Program-made: the position numbers and the translations under genes
DNA from: Aquabacterium sp.
GTDB taxonomy: Bacteria; Pseudomonadota; Gammaproteobacteria; Burkholderiales; Burkholderiaceae_C
Direction: 5' to 3'
Length of the DNA stretch: 64,000 bases
NCBI GenBank assembly: GCA_030654395.1
Contig: JAURXM010000116.1
Span: 62,001 to 126,000, forward strand
The notes under the pieces: generated by a model
The model's database searches: none
What the model was told of the DNA's origin: nothing
The model's input: only the letters and a program-made list of their open reading frames with translations
In this document: piece after piece, positions 9,110-18,623 of the stretch
How the letters are laid out: every line of letters begins with the position of its first letter
How positions within the stretch are numbered: the stretch's first letter is position 1

Positions 9110-10309
9110 ATGCACATCGAACTCATCACACTGCCTGATCAAACCAAGCTCGAAGGCTGGTGGCGTGAGCTTGAGTCTCGGGCTGAGGCGCGTTATTTCA
9201 CATCGTGGTCGTGGATAGGGTCTTGGCTGGCTATATTGCCTAGAGGGCGCCAACCCAAGTTACTGATAGCCAAGCAAGATGGCATGGTGGTGGGGCTAGG
9301 GCTGCTGGTTAAAGGGCGTACGCGCTTGCTTAAAGTGATCCCTGTTCCCTGCTGGTACCTGCATGAGACAGGGAATTTGGCGTTTGACGATCTGGTGATT
9401 GAGTACAACGGCTTCTTGTTAGACAAGGCCTGTGCGAGCGATGCACGTGATGCCATGCTGAGTTTCATGCTGCAGCACTGTGGCAGTGCAAGTTTGGCCA
9501 TTCGCCATGCCGACAGCAGCTATGAGAGGTGGGCCGGAGATCAAGCTCATTGTGGCTCGGTGGTGAGAACCGATCGCATGACGTCTTACCTCGTTGACCT
9601 CAAGCGTGCGCGCCAAACAGAGGGCGGTCATTTGGCGATGGTGAGTGCCAATACGCGCAGTCAGGTGCGTCGCAGTTTGAAGGCTTACGCCGAACTGGGC
9701 CCTGTGGTGGTGCATGCGGCCGAAACACTGGCCCAAGCGAAAAGCTATCTGACCTTGCTCAAGCGCTTTAACGAGCGCAGTTGGGCCAAGCGCGGGCAGC
9801 GCTCTGGTTTTGCCTCATCGCACGTTGCGGCAAATTTCCACGAGACACTGCTGGCCTCGTCGTTTGCGCGGGGTGAAATACAGATGTTGCGCATCTCTGC
9901 TGGTGACACCGATTTGGGGTACTTGTACAACTTCGTGCACCGCGGGCATGTGGCGTTCTATCAGTCCGGATTGAACTACGGGCTACTGGATAAGTTGGAT
10001 CGCCCAGGTTTGGTCTGCCACACCTTGGCGATTGAGCACAATACACAGTGTGGACACAGTAGCTATGATTTTCTCGCCGGTGACCACCGCTATAAATCGT
10101 CGCTGTCTACGCAAACTGAGGGGCAGTTGAGCCATCTCATCCATGGATCAAACCCGATAGCAGCCTTGGATCAGGCAGTCCGGACATGGTTGCAGCGGTG
10201 GCGTGCATGGCCCAGTCGCCCTGTTATGGCCGCTCAGTGGGCCGTCTTTGTCTGCGCTGATGTACCGGTCCGCGCTCAGATTCTGCTGGATGGATTCACT
10301 ATTATTTAA
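9110..10309 (+). CDS. GNAT-fold acetyltransferase, BioF2/CelD-like
   Basis: 399 residues from the chosen ATG (MHIELITLPD). The frame is open upstream to a TTG at 8882, but that extension crosses the inverted repeat and has no protein-like character. The pattern matches the Acetyltransf_6 (BioF2-like) group often annotated as CelD/BcsL: ARYFTSWSWIGSWL near the N-terminus, NTRSQVRRSLKAYAELGPVVVHAAETLAQA in the middle, and the C-terminal catalytic fold with YNFVHRGHVAFYQSGLNYG, then HSSYDFLAGDHRYKSSL. These enzymes are linked to exopolysaccharide or cellulose modification in several bacteria; a diguanylate cyclase follows after 79 bases, which would fit (inference). Confidence 0.8.
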   Translation: MHIELITLPDQTKLEGWWRELESRAEARYFTSWSWIGSWLAILPRGRQPKLLIAKQDGMVVGLGLLVKGRTRLLKVIPVPCWYLHETGNLAFDDLVIEYNGFLLDKACASDARDAMLSFMLQHCGSASLAIRHADSSYERWAGDQAHCGSVVRTDRMTSYLVDLKRARQTEGGHLAMVSANTRSQVRRSLKAYAELGPVVVHAAETLAQAKSYLTLLKRFNERSWAKRGQRSGFASSHVAANFHETLLASSFARGEIQMLRISAGDTDLGYLYNFVHRGHVAFYQSGLNYGLLDKLDRPGLVCHTLAIEHNTQCGHSSYDFLAGDHRYKSSLSTQTEGQLSHLIHGSNPIAALDQAVRTWLQRWRAWPSRPVMAAQWAVFVCADVPVRAQILLDGFTII

Positions 10310-10388
10310 TATCCAACGTCTAATTCAGGCCACACCCCACCCTTCGTTTGGGTAGTCAAAACTGGCCTCGTTCTGCCAAGATCGGGGG

Positions 10389-12938
10389 GTGAGCCAAACC
10401 CTACGCCTCCATCGCGGAGACCCCTTACCGACTGATGCAGAAACGGCTGCGCGCAACGCTGCGCCTGAGTCGGCTGACGCCGTCCTTGCCAAAGGACATC
10501 CGTGGCTGAGGTTCCCGTCGAAGCTTGAAGCCGCGTTCCGCGTGGATACGCTGGCGCCACGTCGCATCCACTTGATGGCCTGCGGCGTGTTGGGGGCGGT
10601 GGGGGTGGGCACAGGCGTGCTTAACCTTCGCCACTTGGCGCCGGATGTCGATCCTCAGGCTTGGGTCATGTTGGCGTCTTGGATGGCCTGTTGTGTCTTG
10701 AGTTTGCTGATGGCTTGGCGCATGCCTGTGAACTGGCGGCGCCATTGGCAATTGGAGGCAGTGACTGCTTCCTTGGCTTTGGCGATCAATGCCATCATCA
10801 TTTGGGTGGCTACCGTGACTCTTGGCGACGTGGGCTTCACGCATGTCACGACCACCGTCATCGCGGTGATCTATGTGTGCATTGCCGCTCGCTTGCGTTT
10901 TCGTTGGGCGCTCGGCACAGCTGTGTTGTCCTTCGCTGCCTATGCCATATTCGTGGAGGGGGCCTCACCCTATCAAACGCAATTGGTGCGCAGCCACATC
11001 AACTTTTTGGGCTTGAGTTCGGTTTTTGCCTTGATGGCCAACTATGCCTTTGAGCACCGTGAGCGCCGCACTTGGTTGCGACACAAGCTAGAGCAGCAGC
11101 GCCGCACGGTGTTGATGGATGCCTCCGTGCGCTTGCAGCAATTGGCTATACGCGATCCCTTGACGGGTATGCTCAACCGGCGTCAATTCGACACAGAGCT
11201 GGAGTTGGCGTGGGCGCGAGCGGCCTTCACACACCAGCCTTTGTCGGTGTTGATGGTGGACGTTGATTTTTTCAAACTGTACAACGATGCCTATGGCCAC
11301 CCCGCTGGTGATGCCTGCCTGATTCAGCTCAGCAAAGCTTTGACCTGCGCAGCACAGGCGCATGGTGGTGTGGCTGCACGGATTGGCGGGGAGGAGTTCT
11401 GCTTGCTGCTGCCTGCTTGTGCTTTGGCTCAAGCGATGGACGCAGGGGCTACTCTGTGCGATGACATCAGCGCCGCACGCTTGGCGCACTGCAACTCACC
11501 TGTGGCGTCTTACGTGACCGTGAGCGTCGGCGCAGCGCAGGCGCGTCCGGCTGAGGGCGGCACACCTTTGGCTTTGATGGCTCAGGCCGATTTGGCACTT
11601 TATGAGGCCAAGGCCTCTGGCCGTGACCGTGTGTGCGCCGCTGCATGTGAGGTCGCGGTCGCGGCCCCCGTGGTCGGCGCAGGCTCTGCGGATGGGCCGA
11701 TTTTGCCCTTGCCCCCCGTCCCTGGTGCCACTTATGCGGCCACCTTGGCGGGGGGCTTTCGGCGGCTTCGTTTTCCAGCGCAGCAAGAGGCAGCCTACTT
11801 GGCGCATCACGCTAACTCACGCCGCAAGCAGTTGGCCGTGATGTCTGTGCTGGGTATGCTCATCTATAACGGGTATGGCTGGGTCAACAGTGCGATGTTT
11901 TCAGACATCGATCAAAGCGTTTTGTTGATGCAGTTGTGGCTGAGTGTGGGGGTGCTGTTGCTCAGTGCGGTGGGCTACCGTCGGCGCATGCACCCATTGT
12001 GGCGTGAGGGTTTGTACAGTGTGTTCACTACGGCGGTGGGGGTGTTCTCTGTTTGGGTGCTGTCTCACAGTCAGCAGATGTCGACCTTAAGCTATATCGT
12101 GTGTTTGGTCATGATCCCGATGTTTGCTGGTGTCGGTGCTCGCCAGCCTTTTTGGTTCACGTGCTTGCCTGCCCTCATCACGGCGATCGCCAGCATTTCG
12201 CTGTTTAACCCAGTCGGTGACGCGCAGGCCATGGTGATGATGAACAGCTTGTTCATCATCACCAACATCACAGCCTACACACTGATTTTGGCCTACACCC
12301 TAGAGCACGGGGCCCGCAAGGAGTGGTTGTTTGCGCAAATTGAGCGGCTACAGCGGGAGGCGCTGGAGTTGACCACGCTGGGTTTGCGGCAACTCTCGGT
12401 GCAAGACGCGTTGACGGGTATTTGCAACCGGCGTCAATTTGAAGATGATCTGGAGTTTGTCTGGGGCAACAGCCTCAGGGCGGGGCGTCCTGTGGCGATG
12501 TTGATCATCGATGTCGATCATTTCAAACGCTATAACGATGGTTATGGGCATCCAGCAGGTGACCGCTGCCTCAAGCAAATCGCCCACATGATCCATCAGC
12601 AGGCCCAGTCAGCCAATGGCATGGCTGCGCGGCTTGGTGGTGAGGAATTTGGTGTGCTGCTGCCTGATAGCGGCATCGCCGATGCGTTGCAGTGGGGTGA
12701 GGCATTGTGCGCAGCGGTTCGCAACGCGGGCATGGTGCACCGCTTTGCAGAGTCCGGCCACGTGACGGTCAGCGCAGGGGCGGCCAGTGTGGTGCCAGCA
12801 CGCCATGTCGATCGGGTGTCTTTGTTCGCGATTGCCGACGAAGCGCTGTATCAGGCTAAGCGTGCCGGTCGCGACAGGGTTCAGTCTCTGGATACAAGAG
12901 ACCAAGCCAAGGTGCCTCTGCAAAACACTGGCACCTGA
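10389..12938 (+). CDS. Tandem-duplicated membrane diguanylate cyclase (two GGDEF domains)
   Basis: 849 residues in two homologous halves. Each half starts with an LRFP...EAA motif (about residues 39 and 455), passes through about six hydrophobic segments, and ends in a GGDEF domain with RDPLTGMLNRRQFD or QDALTGICNRRQFE, a VDVDFFKLYNDAYGHPAGD or IDVDHFKRYNDGYGHPAGD metal site, and the signature GGEEF near residues 333 and 750. Both copies keep catalytic residues, so both may make cyclic di-GMP. Neither has the RxxD inhibitory site just before GGEEF (AHGG and SANG there). The start is a GTG within a G-rich run; no better start is visible. The gene probably arose by in-frame fusion of duplicated cyclase genes. 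Confidence 0.9.
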   Translation: MSQTLRLHRGDPLPTDAETAARNAAPESADAVLAKGHPWLRFPSKLEAAFRVDTLAPRRIHLMACGVLGAVGVGTGVLNLRHLAPDVDPQAWVMLASWMACCVLSLLMAWRMPVNWRRHWQLEAVTASLALAINAIIIWVATVTLGDVGFTHVTTTVIAVIYVCIAARLRFRWALGTAVLSFAAYAIFVEGASPYQTQLVRSHINFLGLSSVFALMANYAFEHRERRTWLRHKLEQQRRTVLMDASVRLQQLAIRDPLTGMLNRRQFDTELELAWARAAFTHQPLSVLMVDVDFFKLYNDAYGHPAGDACLIQLSKALTCAAQAHGGVAARIGGEEFCLLLPACALAQAMDAGATLCDDISAARLAHCNSPVASYVTVSVGAAQARPAEGGTPLALMAQADLALYEAKASGRDRVCAAACEVAVAAPVVGAGSADGPILPLPPVPGATYAATLAGGFRRLRFPAQQEAAYLAHHANSRRKQLAVMSVLGMLIYNGYGWVNSAMFSDIDQSVLLMQLWLSVGVLLLSAVGYRRRMHPLWREGLYSVFTTAVGVFSVWVLSHSQQMSTLSYIVCLVMIPMFAGVGARQPFWFTCLPALITAIASISLFNPVGDAQAMVMMNSLFIITNITAYTLILAYTLEHGARKEWLFAQIERLQREALELTTLGLRQLSVQDALTGICNRRQFEDDLEFVWGNSLRAGRPVAMLIIDVDHFKRYNDGYGHPAGDRCLKQIAHMIHQQAQSANGMAARLGGEEFGVLLPDSGIADALQWGEALCAAVRNAGMVHRFAESGHVTVSAGAASVVPARHVDRVSLFAIADEALYQAKRAGRDRVQSLDTRDQAKVPLQNTGT

Positions 12939-12950
12939 TGGGTTGATGGC

Positions 12951-13295
12951 TCAGTTGGGCTTGCCAGCGCTCATGGCCAAGTCTTTGCCGCTGATCCCTG
13001 CGAACAGCTGGGCCGCGCGCACTTTGATCTCAAGCAGCTCACTGGCGGTGACCGAGTACTGGCCTGTGGTTGTGTTCACTTCGATGCGGAACTCGACCTC
13101 TTTGCCGTTGTTGGACAGGATGCCGCAGGTGAACTCGTAGTCTTCGCTGTCCACAGGCAAGCCTTGTGTCGACACGTCGTAGTCTTCGTACTCAATCCGG
13201 TTGATCTCACCGCTGGCCAGGTCCAAGTAACCCCTGGAGCTGATGATGTCCTCTGACAATTCATCAGAAATGGTGATCGGCACTCTCAAATCCAC
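12951..13295 (-). CDS. Conserved-looking hypothetical protein (114 aa)
   Basis: 114 residues, acidic, without signal peptide or membrane segment (MDLRVPITISDELSEDIIS ... YEDYDVSTQGLPVDSEDYEFTCGIL ... VEFRIEVNTTTGQYSV). The alternating pattern suggests a small beta-rich domain. I do not recognise the family. It is convergent with the diguanylate cyclase gene (12 bases apart), and its start is about 50 bases from the next minus-strand gene. An AGGGGAGC run just upstream (complement of 13301-13308) can serve as ribosome site. Confidence 0.65.
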   Translation of the reverse strand: MDLRVPITISDELSEDIISSRGYLDLASGEINRIEYEDYDVSTQGLPVDSEDYEFTCGILSNNGKEVEFRIEVNTTTGQYSVTASELLEIKVRAAQLFAGISGKDLAMSAGKPN

Positions 13296-13348
13296 AGCAA
13301 GCTCCCCTTCGGTCTCAAAGGAGGGGATTTTGGCATGAGCAGACGACC

Positions 13349-13498
13349 TCAGTCCTCTTTTTTCTCTGCTGCATCGGGGTTGTCTTCAGTGTCAGGGGCA
13401 TCCGTGTTGGACTCCTTTCGCTGGGCCTTTTCAGCCTTTTTCTTCTTTTTGTCTTGCTCTCGTTGACGCTTTTCGAACTGGTAATTGGGCTTCAGCAC
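13349..13498 (-). CDS. Small lysine-rich basic protein
   Basis: About 49 residues from a GTG start (MLKPNYQFEKRQREQDKKKKKAEKAQRK then an acidic tail). The frame continues upstream to a TTG at 13579, which would add a basic stretch (KRRQNGKGGYRGGTYKRKTR) and give 76 residues; which start is used is not clear. The charge-segregated make-up (Lys/Arg-rich helix followed by Asp/Glu-rich tail) suggests an RNA- or ribosome-associated protein, but this is only inferred from composition. The KPNYQFEKRQRE core looks conserved in style. It is divergent from the condensin-like operon. Confidence 0.55.
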   Translation of the reverse strand: MLKPNYQFEKRQREQDKKKKKAEKAQRKESNTDAPDTEDNPDAAEKKED

Positions 13499-13681
13499 TC
13501 GTGTCTTTCGTTTGTAGGTGCCCCCACGATAACCGCCTTTCCCGTTTTGGCGGCGTTTTGGCAACGACAAAGTCAGCAATTTCCGACCTGACTCTGCCAG
13601 GCATGGGGCTTACCCCAGCGGTTTGGCCTGTTTTGCAACTTGCAACGGGTGGGTGGGCAGACTCCGGCACAATGCCAACCC

Positions 13682-15034
13682 ATGAGCGAGGCGCCCCTTT
13701 CCGATAACCACGACAGCACCAGCTTCGAAGCCTACTTCCGCGATCCGGGCTATGCACCAGAGCAGCCGCAGGCTTGGGCCTTGGGGCAGCGGCTTGAACT
13801 GATTGATGCTTTGCGCGGCCTGTTCAGCGGGCCGCAGGCCTTGGTGCAGTTGCGCCTGTGGTGCTTCATGGAGCTGGCCAGCCAGCCTCAGGCCCGCCTG
13901 TCGCGCGACGATGTCAACAGCGTCTTTCATGCGCTGCTGCCTGAGGCACTGGACAGCGTGCTCAAGCGCCTGCGGGATTTGAACCTGTTGGTGTGGGATG
14001 CTGTGGCGCAGGACTACCACCTCTCGGCCTTGGCTCAGCAGTTGCACGGCTTGCTGGCACCGTTGACGACCCCGCCTGCTGCGGAGTACGACGACATGGC
14101 GGTGTTGCTGGCACAGGTTGCGGGTGCGCAGCAGCTGGGTTTGGTCTCGACCAACCAGCTTCAGCATTTGCATGCCCAGTTGGCGCGTTTGCACGACGAG
14201 TTCGCAGAGGCCATTGCCAGCGGCTCTGAGGCCCGCTTGCGTGCGGCCCAACCACGCTTTGACCGTGCGCTTGAATTGGTTGATCGCGCAGGACAAGCCC
14301 TGACGGCTTTGATCCGGGCCGAGCATGATGACCCCCGCTTGGAGCGCGAGGCCCGCGCCATCGGCCAAGAGCAAGCACGCTTGCTGTCCATGGCCAGCCA
14401 GTTCACACGTGCTTTGCAGCAGGCTGATCGCCAGCGCGTGACGCTGGGGTCAACGGGTTTGACCACTTCTGATGTGCGCGCTTGGTTGCAGCGTCACCCT
14501 ACGCTGTACAACTTGGTGGGCGAGTCTTTGTCCATCCCGGTGCGGCCGGTCATGGTCAGCCAGCACGATCTGATCGACGTGGCCGAGGGTGAGTTCGAAC
14601 GTGACCGCCCAGATGCGTCGCATCACGCAGAGCTGCCCGCGCCAGCTGAGGCCGCCAGTGGCACCTTGGGCACGCTCAGCTTGCCGCCTGAATTGGGCAC
14701 ACTCATCAGCTTGTTGGGCAGATGGTCTGAGCAAGCAGCGCAAAACGGGGCCGTGCCCAGTGCCCGCCCCATGGCAGATGCCATCTTGGGTGGCCGGTTT
14801 GCGCAAGCGGCTTACCGCATGCAGCTCATGCCCTTGGTGGGTGATGCGCAGGCGCAAACGCTTAAAGGCCTCACGGGCGATTTGGCCCGATCCCCTTGGC
14901 AGTGGCAAATCAGCCCACGCTATCAATCAACGCAAGACGAGGCCGTGGCCCTGATCAGTGAGGGCACCATCAGCCCACTGGGCAGTGAGCACGGCCCGGA
15001 TGCAACCTTACCCGATACCAAAGCCCAAGCATGA
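13682..15034 (+). CDS. Kleisin-like subunit of SMC/condensin-type complex (MksF/JetA-like)
   Basis: 450 residues from the ATG at 13682; an upstream TTG at 13640 in frame is less likely. The N-terminal 130 residues look like a winged-helix region (LELIDALRGLF, RLSRDDVNSVFHALLPEALDSVLKRLRDLNLLVW), followed by a long helical segment rich in Ala, Gln, Arg and Glu (residues about 140-270), and a C-terminal region with RAWLQRHPTLYNLV. I assign it as the kleisin partner mainly because of gene order: it overlaps (ATGA) a small winged-helix gene that abuts an SMC-type ATPase, the arrangement of mksF-mksE-mksB and jetA-jetB-jetC. Sequence recognition alone would not be enough. Confidence 0.65.
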   Translation: MSEAPLSDNHDSTSFEAYFRDPGYAPEQPQAWALGQRLELIDALRGLFSGPQALVQLRLWCFMELASQPQARLSRDDVNSVFHALLPEALDSVLKRLRDLNLLVWDAVAQDYHLSALAQQLHGLLAPLTTPPAAEYDDMAVLLAQVAGAQQLGLVSTNQLQHLHAQLARLHDEFAEAIASGSEARLRAAQPRFDRALELVDRAGQALTALIRAEHDDPRLEREARAIGQEQARLLSMASQFTRALQQADRQRVTLGSTGLTTSDVRAWLQRHPTLYNLVGESLSIPVRPVMVSQHDLIDVAEGEFERDRPDASHHAELPAPAEAASGTLGTLSLPPELGTLISLLGRWSEQAAQNGAVPSARPMADAILGGRFAQAAYRMQLMPLVGDAQAQTLKGLTGDLARSPWQWQISPRYQSTQDEAVALISEGTISPLGSEHGPDATLPDTKAQA

Positions 15035-15771
15035 GTGCACACCTCGATGACGCGGCCCTGCTGGCAGCCGAACTGCTGGCCCGTCGCTGGCTGCCACGCC
15101 AGCACCCCAAGGTCAAGCGTGCCCTGATTGACGCAGAGTTGTGGGCCGCCACGCAAGAGCGTTTGGCCCACGTCGGCCTGCGCTTGATCGACAACTTGTA
15201 TGCCGACCATGTCAGCGTGGCCTTGTTGCGCGGCGCGGAGTCCGCCGTGTTTGGCGAGGCCGGCCTGAACAGCCACAACAACATCGACCTGCCGCGTGAT
15301 GCGGTCTCGCTGCTGGTGGTGTTGTGGGCTTTGATTGTTTTGCCCAAGCGTGAGCGCCAAGCCGCCCGCGCCGCCAGCCAGCACGGCGATGAGCAAAATG
15401 ACATGTTTGGCAAAGACCGACCCATGCCCACCGCTGCCAGCGTCAGCCCGCTGGTGTCCTACAAAGCCTTGTTGGCCGATTTTGGCGTGCAGCTAGGCAA
15501 GAAGACGCGCTTGGATACCAACCTCAAGCGGCTAGAGAACAACGGCTTTATTGTGCGCAAGGGCGAGGACATCGCCGAGGGCCCCTTGCTGGACTTGCTG
15601 CTGGACTACGACGCACTCGCCCCACGCATCTTGCAAGGCGCTTTGGGTGATGTGTTGGCGCAAGCCAAAGAGCTGATTGGCAATTTGCCTCTGGCCATCA
15701 CGCACCCTCAACAAGAAGAGCTGGCAGAGTTGCCTGACGACTCGGACACACCAGACGAGAGCGAAGCCTGA
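15031..15771 (+). CDS. KITE-like winged-helix subunit (MksE/JetB, DUF4194-like)
   Basis: 246 residues. The region RDAVSLLVVLWALIVLPKRER is followed by a gap and then a C-terminal winged helix: SYKALLADFGVQLGKKTRLDTNLKRLENNGFIVRKG, then GPLLDLLLDYDALAPRILQGAL. This layout resembles MksE/JetB proteins that bridge the kleisin and the ATPase heads. The start codon overlaps the previous stop (ATGA), and the stop is one base before the ATG of the ATPase gene, so the three subunits should be made in step. The acidic C-terminal tail (ELPDDSDTPDESEA) is probably disordered. No enzymatic motif is visible. Confidence 0.7.
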   Translation: MSAHLDDAALLAAELLARRWLPRQHPKVKRALIDAELWAATQERLAHVGLRLIDNLYADHVSVALLRGAESAVFGEAGLNSHNNIDLPRDAVSLLVVLWALIVLPKRERQAARAASQHGDEQNDMFGKDRPMPTAASVSPLVSYKALLADFGVQLGKKTRLDTNLKRLENNGFIVRKGEDIAEGPLLDLLLDYDALAPRILQGALGDVLAQAKELIGNLPLAITHPQQEELAELPDDSDTPDESEA

Positions 15772-15772
15772 T

Positions 15773-18589
15773 ATGTTTCACCTGCAAAGCCTCGAACTGC
15801 TGCACTGGGACTACTGCCAGCGCCTGACCTTGCCGCTGGACGGCGCCATCATCACGGTGGCGGGCCCCAACGGCTCGGGTAAAACCACGTTGTTAGATGC
15901 CATGCGCACGCTCTTGGGCTTGGATTGCTCAGGCGGGCGCAGCTACAAAACCTATGCACGGCATGCGAATGCAGACAGCGCTTGGTTGCGCGCCACAGTC
16001 GACAACCGCGCACGCAATCGCCAATCATCTAACCGGCCCTTTGCCCGCTGCCTGTTGTATGCCGACGTGGTGACACTGGTGTGCCGCATCGACCGCAATG
16101 GCGGCGATTGGCAGCGGCGCTACATCATGGTCGAAGGCGATGTGTCCGTCGAGCAGCTCATTGAGCGTCAAGACAAGGACTGGCTGGGCATCGAGAACTG
16201 GCGCAAGCGCCTTGAAGGTGCCGGTTTAAGCCGCGCCATTGCCAAGGTGCTGGCCTTGGAGCAAGGTCAGACCGACCGCCTGTGTGAGTACTCGCCCAAA
16301 GAGCTGCTCAAACTGGTCTTCGATGTGTTCGGGGATCAGGACGTGCTTGATCGCTATGACGAAGCACGCACGCACCAAAAACAGCTCACGCAAGAGGTGG
16401 ACGCCGCTGACCGTGATTTGTCGCATGGCAAGGCGCAGCGGGCCGAGCTGGACGCACGCGTCAACTCCTACCGTCAGTACGAAATCAAGTGCCAAGAGCG
16501 CGAGACACTGGCCACCGAAGTGGTGCCGGTTCTGAGTAACCACGAGACACGCAAATCGCTGGGCAACAAGCTGCGTGAGCTGCACCGCCAGCGTCTTCAG
16601 TCTGCGGAAGATCGCCGTCAGCACAGCCAGGTCAAGGCTGATTTGCTGCAGCGTTTGAACGATCAGACGGCAGCAGCAGCGCAAGTTGAGTCGATTGAAG
16701 CGCAAGTGCGCAGCGCACGCCGTGTGCAAGAAGAAGCCCGTGATGCGGAGCGCCCCGTTGAGTTGGTGGTCAAGCGTGCCGATGAATTGCAGGGCTTGAC
16801 GGGTGTAGAGGGCGATGCCCAGCAGCTGACCTTGCGCATCACCGAGCTGGGCGAGCACAAGCAAAAGTTGTCGACCCAATGGCAGCGTCTCAAAGACCAG
16901 CGCGACGAAGCGCAAAAGGCCATGGACGCGCTCAAGGGCCAACGCCTGGCACCGCCCCCGCCTGATGTCACGCGCTTTAGGCGTGTGCTGGATGAGGCGG
17001 GCATCACGCATCATTTGATCTCAGACATCATCGAGATCACCGATGAACGTTGGCGTGCCGCCGCTGAAGGCGTGCTGCGTGGCAGCCGTTGGGTGGTGGT
17101 GCTCGATAAGTCAGGGCAGGAGGCCCAGGCGCTGGCCTTGGCCGAGAAAGAACGCTATCGCCACTATGTGGTGGCCGAGGCGGAGGACGCCCCCGCACAC
17201 GTTGATAGAAAGAGCCTGCTGGGCGTGCTGGCCTTGTCAGCGCCAGCGCCTAAATGGCTGCTGCGCCAGTTGAGCAACATCGTTTGCGTGGCCAATACAC
17301 AAGAGGGTGTCAAGGCGGGCGGCGAGTGGATCACGCCTGAGGCTTATCACCGCGATCAGCGTGGTGGCCGCAGCATCTGGGTCGACCCCAGTCAGCACCA
17401 GTTCGGCGCATCGGCCATTGCGGTGCGGCGCGATTCAATCGACAAGCGACTGGCGCAGATCGACGAAGAGATGACGCGCTTGGTGCGTGATCAGGCCTTC
17501 TTTGACCGCCAGTTGCAAGATGCGCGCAAGGCCGCACAAGGCTTTACCGCTGCTGCTGAGTTGGCCGAGCGCGAAGCCGAGTTCGCTGAAGCCCGCCGCA
17601 CCTTGCCCACGCTCAAGCAAGCGCGTGCCGATGCAGGTGAGCGTTGGCAGCAGGCCGAGGTTCAGCTCAAGCGCAGTGTGATCGAGCAGACCAATGCACA
17701 GCACGCCTACCTGCAAGCACAAGAGCGGCTCAAACACATCGAACAACGCAGCGCCCAGCATGAGCGCGAGTGGCAGCAGCGTTTTGATGATTTGATTGCG
17801 CAAGCGGTGATGTCACGCGAGGTCAAGCTGCAGCTGCCGCGCCGCTGGCGCGAGCCTGCCCGCATCAGCGAGATGCAGCAGCATTACGGCAATGCCACCC
17901 AAGCCCGCTTGCGCGCTGATGCCGTTGAGCGTGAGCTGCTGGAGGGGCGTTGGGAGACCGACGCCACCGTGACCGAGCAACTCACGCTGATGAATGCCAA
18001 CGTGCTGCGCCAAGAAGACGAGCTGGGCCAGCGCAAGGCCAGCAATGCGGCTGCGGCGATTGCGGTCAACAACGCGCGCGAGCGCTATACCGACGTGCTC
18101 AAGGTCACGGTGCGGCGTTACCGCAAGAACATCATCGAGTTGGGCCAGTTGGCTGGCGTGGAGATCACGGCCGAGCTGCCGCACCTAGACAGCGATGACA
18201 CCGGCTTGCGTCAGGCCGAGCTGCGCGTGCACTTTAACTTCGATGGCAAGGGCAGCATCGGCCTCAATGATGGTGAAGCGTCCGGTGGCCAACAGGTGAT
18301 CAAGTCTTTGATTTTGCTGGTGGGCTTGATGAAGGACGATGAGTCCACAGGCGGCTTCGTGTTCATTGACGAACCCTTTGCACACTTGGATGTGCGCAAC
18401 ATCCAGCTGGTTGGGCACTTCTTGCGCTCAACACGTGCGCAGTATGTGCTGACCACCCCGATCACGCACAACGTCGAGGTCTTTGAGCCTGCCGACATCA
18501 CCTTGGTCACATCCAAAAAACCAAAGGGCGCACGCTGGGCCCCACCGATCGGTGTGCTTCAGCGGCGCCCTCCGGCAGATGTGATCTGA
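15773..18589 (+). CDS. SMC-type ATPase (MksB/JetC-like)
   Basis: 938 residues. The Walker A motif GPNGSGKTT sits at 31-39 and the Q-loop region reads ALEQGQTDRLCEYSPKELLKLVFDVFG. Coiled-coil arms run about 200-420 and 550-770, separated by a hinge-like domain (about 420-545; TDERWRAAAEGVLRGSRWVVVL). The head closes with the ABC signature LNDGEASGGQQ (about 831-841) and Walker B FVFIDEPFAHLD (about 862-873). The arms are shorter than in ordinary SMC proteins. It should load on or extrude DNA as an SMC complex with the two upstream gene products. An in-frame start at 15677 lies inside the preceding gene and is rejected. No topoisomerase-like nuclease gene (MksG/JetD) follows. Confidence 0.85.
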   Translation: MFHLQSLELLHWDYCQRLTLPLDGAIITVAGPNGSGKTTLLDAMRTLLGLDCSGGRSYKTYARHANADSAWLRATVDNRARNRQSSNRPFARCLLYADVVTLVCRIDRNGGDWQRRYIMVEGDVSVEQLIERQDKDWLGIENWRKRLEGAGLSRAIAKVLALEQGQTDRLCEYSPKELLKLVFDVFGDQDVLDRYDEARTHQKQLTQEVDAADRDLSHGKAQRAELDARVNSYRQYEIKCQERETLATEVVPVLSNHETRKSLGNKLRELHRQRLQSAEDRRQHSQVKADLLQRLNDQTAAAAQVESIEAQVRSARRVQEEARDAERPVELVVKRADELQGLTGVEGDAQQLTLRITELGEHKQKLSTQWQRLKDQRDEAQKAMDALKGQRLAPPPPDVTRFRRVLDEAGITHHLISDIIEITDERWRAAAEGVLRGSRWVVVLDKSGQEAQALALAEKERYRHYVVAEAEDAPAHVDRKSLLGVLALSAPAPKWLLRQLSNIVCVANTQEGVKAGGEWITPEAYHRDQRGGRSIWVDPSQHQFGASAIAVRRDSIDKRLAQIDEEMTRLVRDQAFFDRQLQDARKAAQGFTAAAELAEREAEFAEARRTLPTLKQARADAGERWQQAEVQLKRSVIEQTNAQHAYLQAQERLKHIEQRSAQHEREWQQRFDDLIAQAVMSREVKLQLPRRWREPARISEMQQHYGNATQARLRADAVERELLEGRWETDATVTEQLTLMNANVLRQEDELGQRKASNAAAAIAVNNARERYTDVLKVTVRRYRKNIIELGQLAGVEITAELPHLDSDDTGLRQAELRVHFNFDGKGSIGLNDGEASGGQQVIKSLILLVGLMKDDESTGGFVFIDEPFAHLDVRNIQLVGHFLRSTRAQYVLTTPITHNVEVFEPADITLVTSKKPKGARWAPPIGVLQRRPPADVI

Positions 18590-18623
18590 CGGATAAATCG
18601 AGCAGCCTTAGGCTAGCCGTGCT

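Noticed and set aside
13682..18589. Complete Wadjet defence system
   Set aside because: No JetD-type nuclease is present within the window on either side, so only a JetABC/MksFEB-like core can be claimed.
18605..18620. Hairpin AGCC-TTA-GGCT after the SMC gene as a terminator
   Set aside because: A four-base stem with no T-run is too weak to call.
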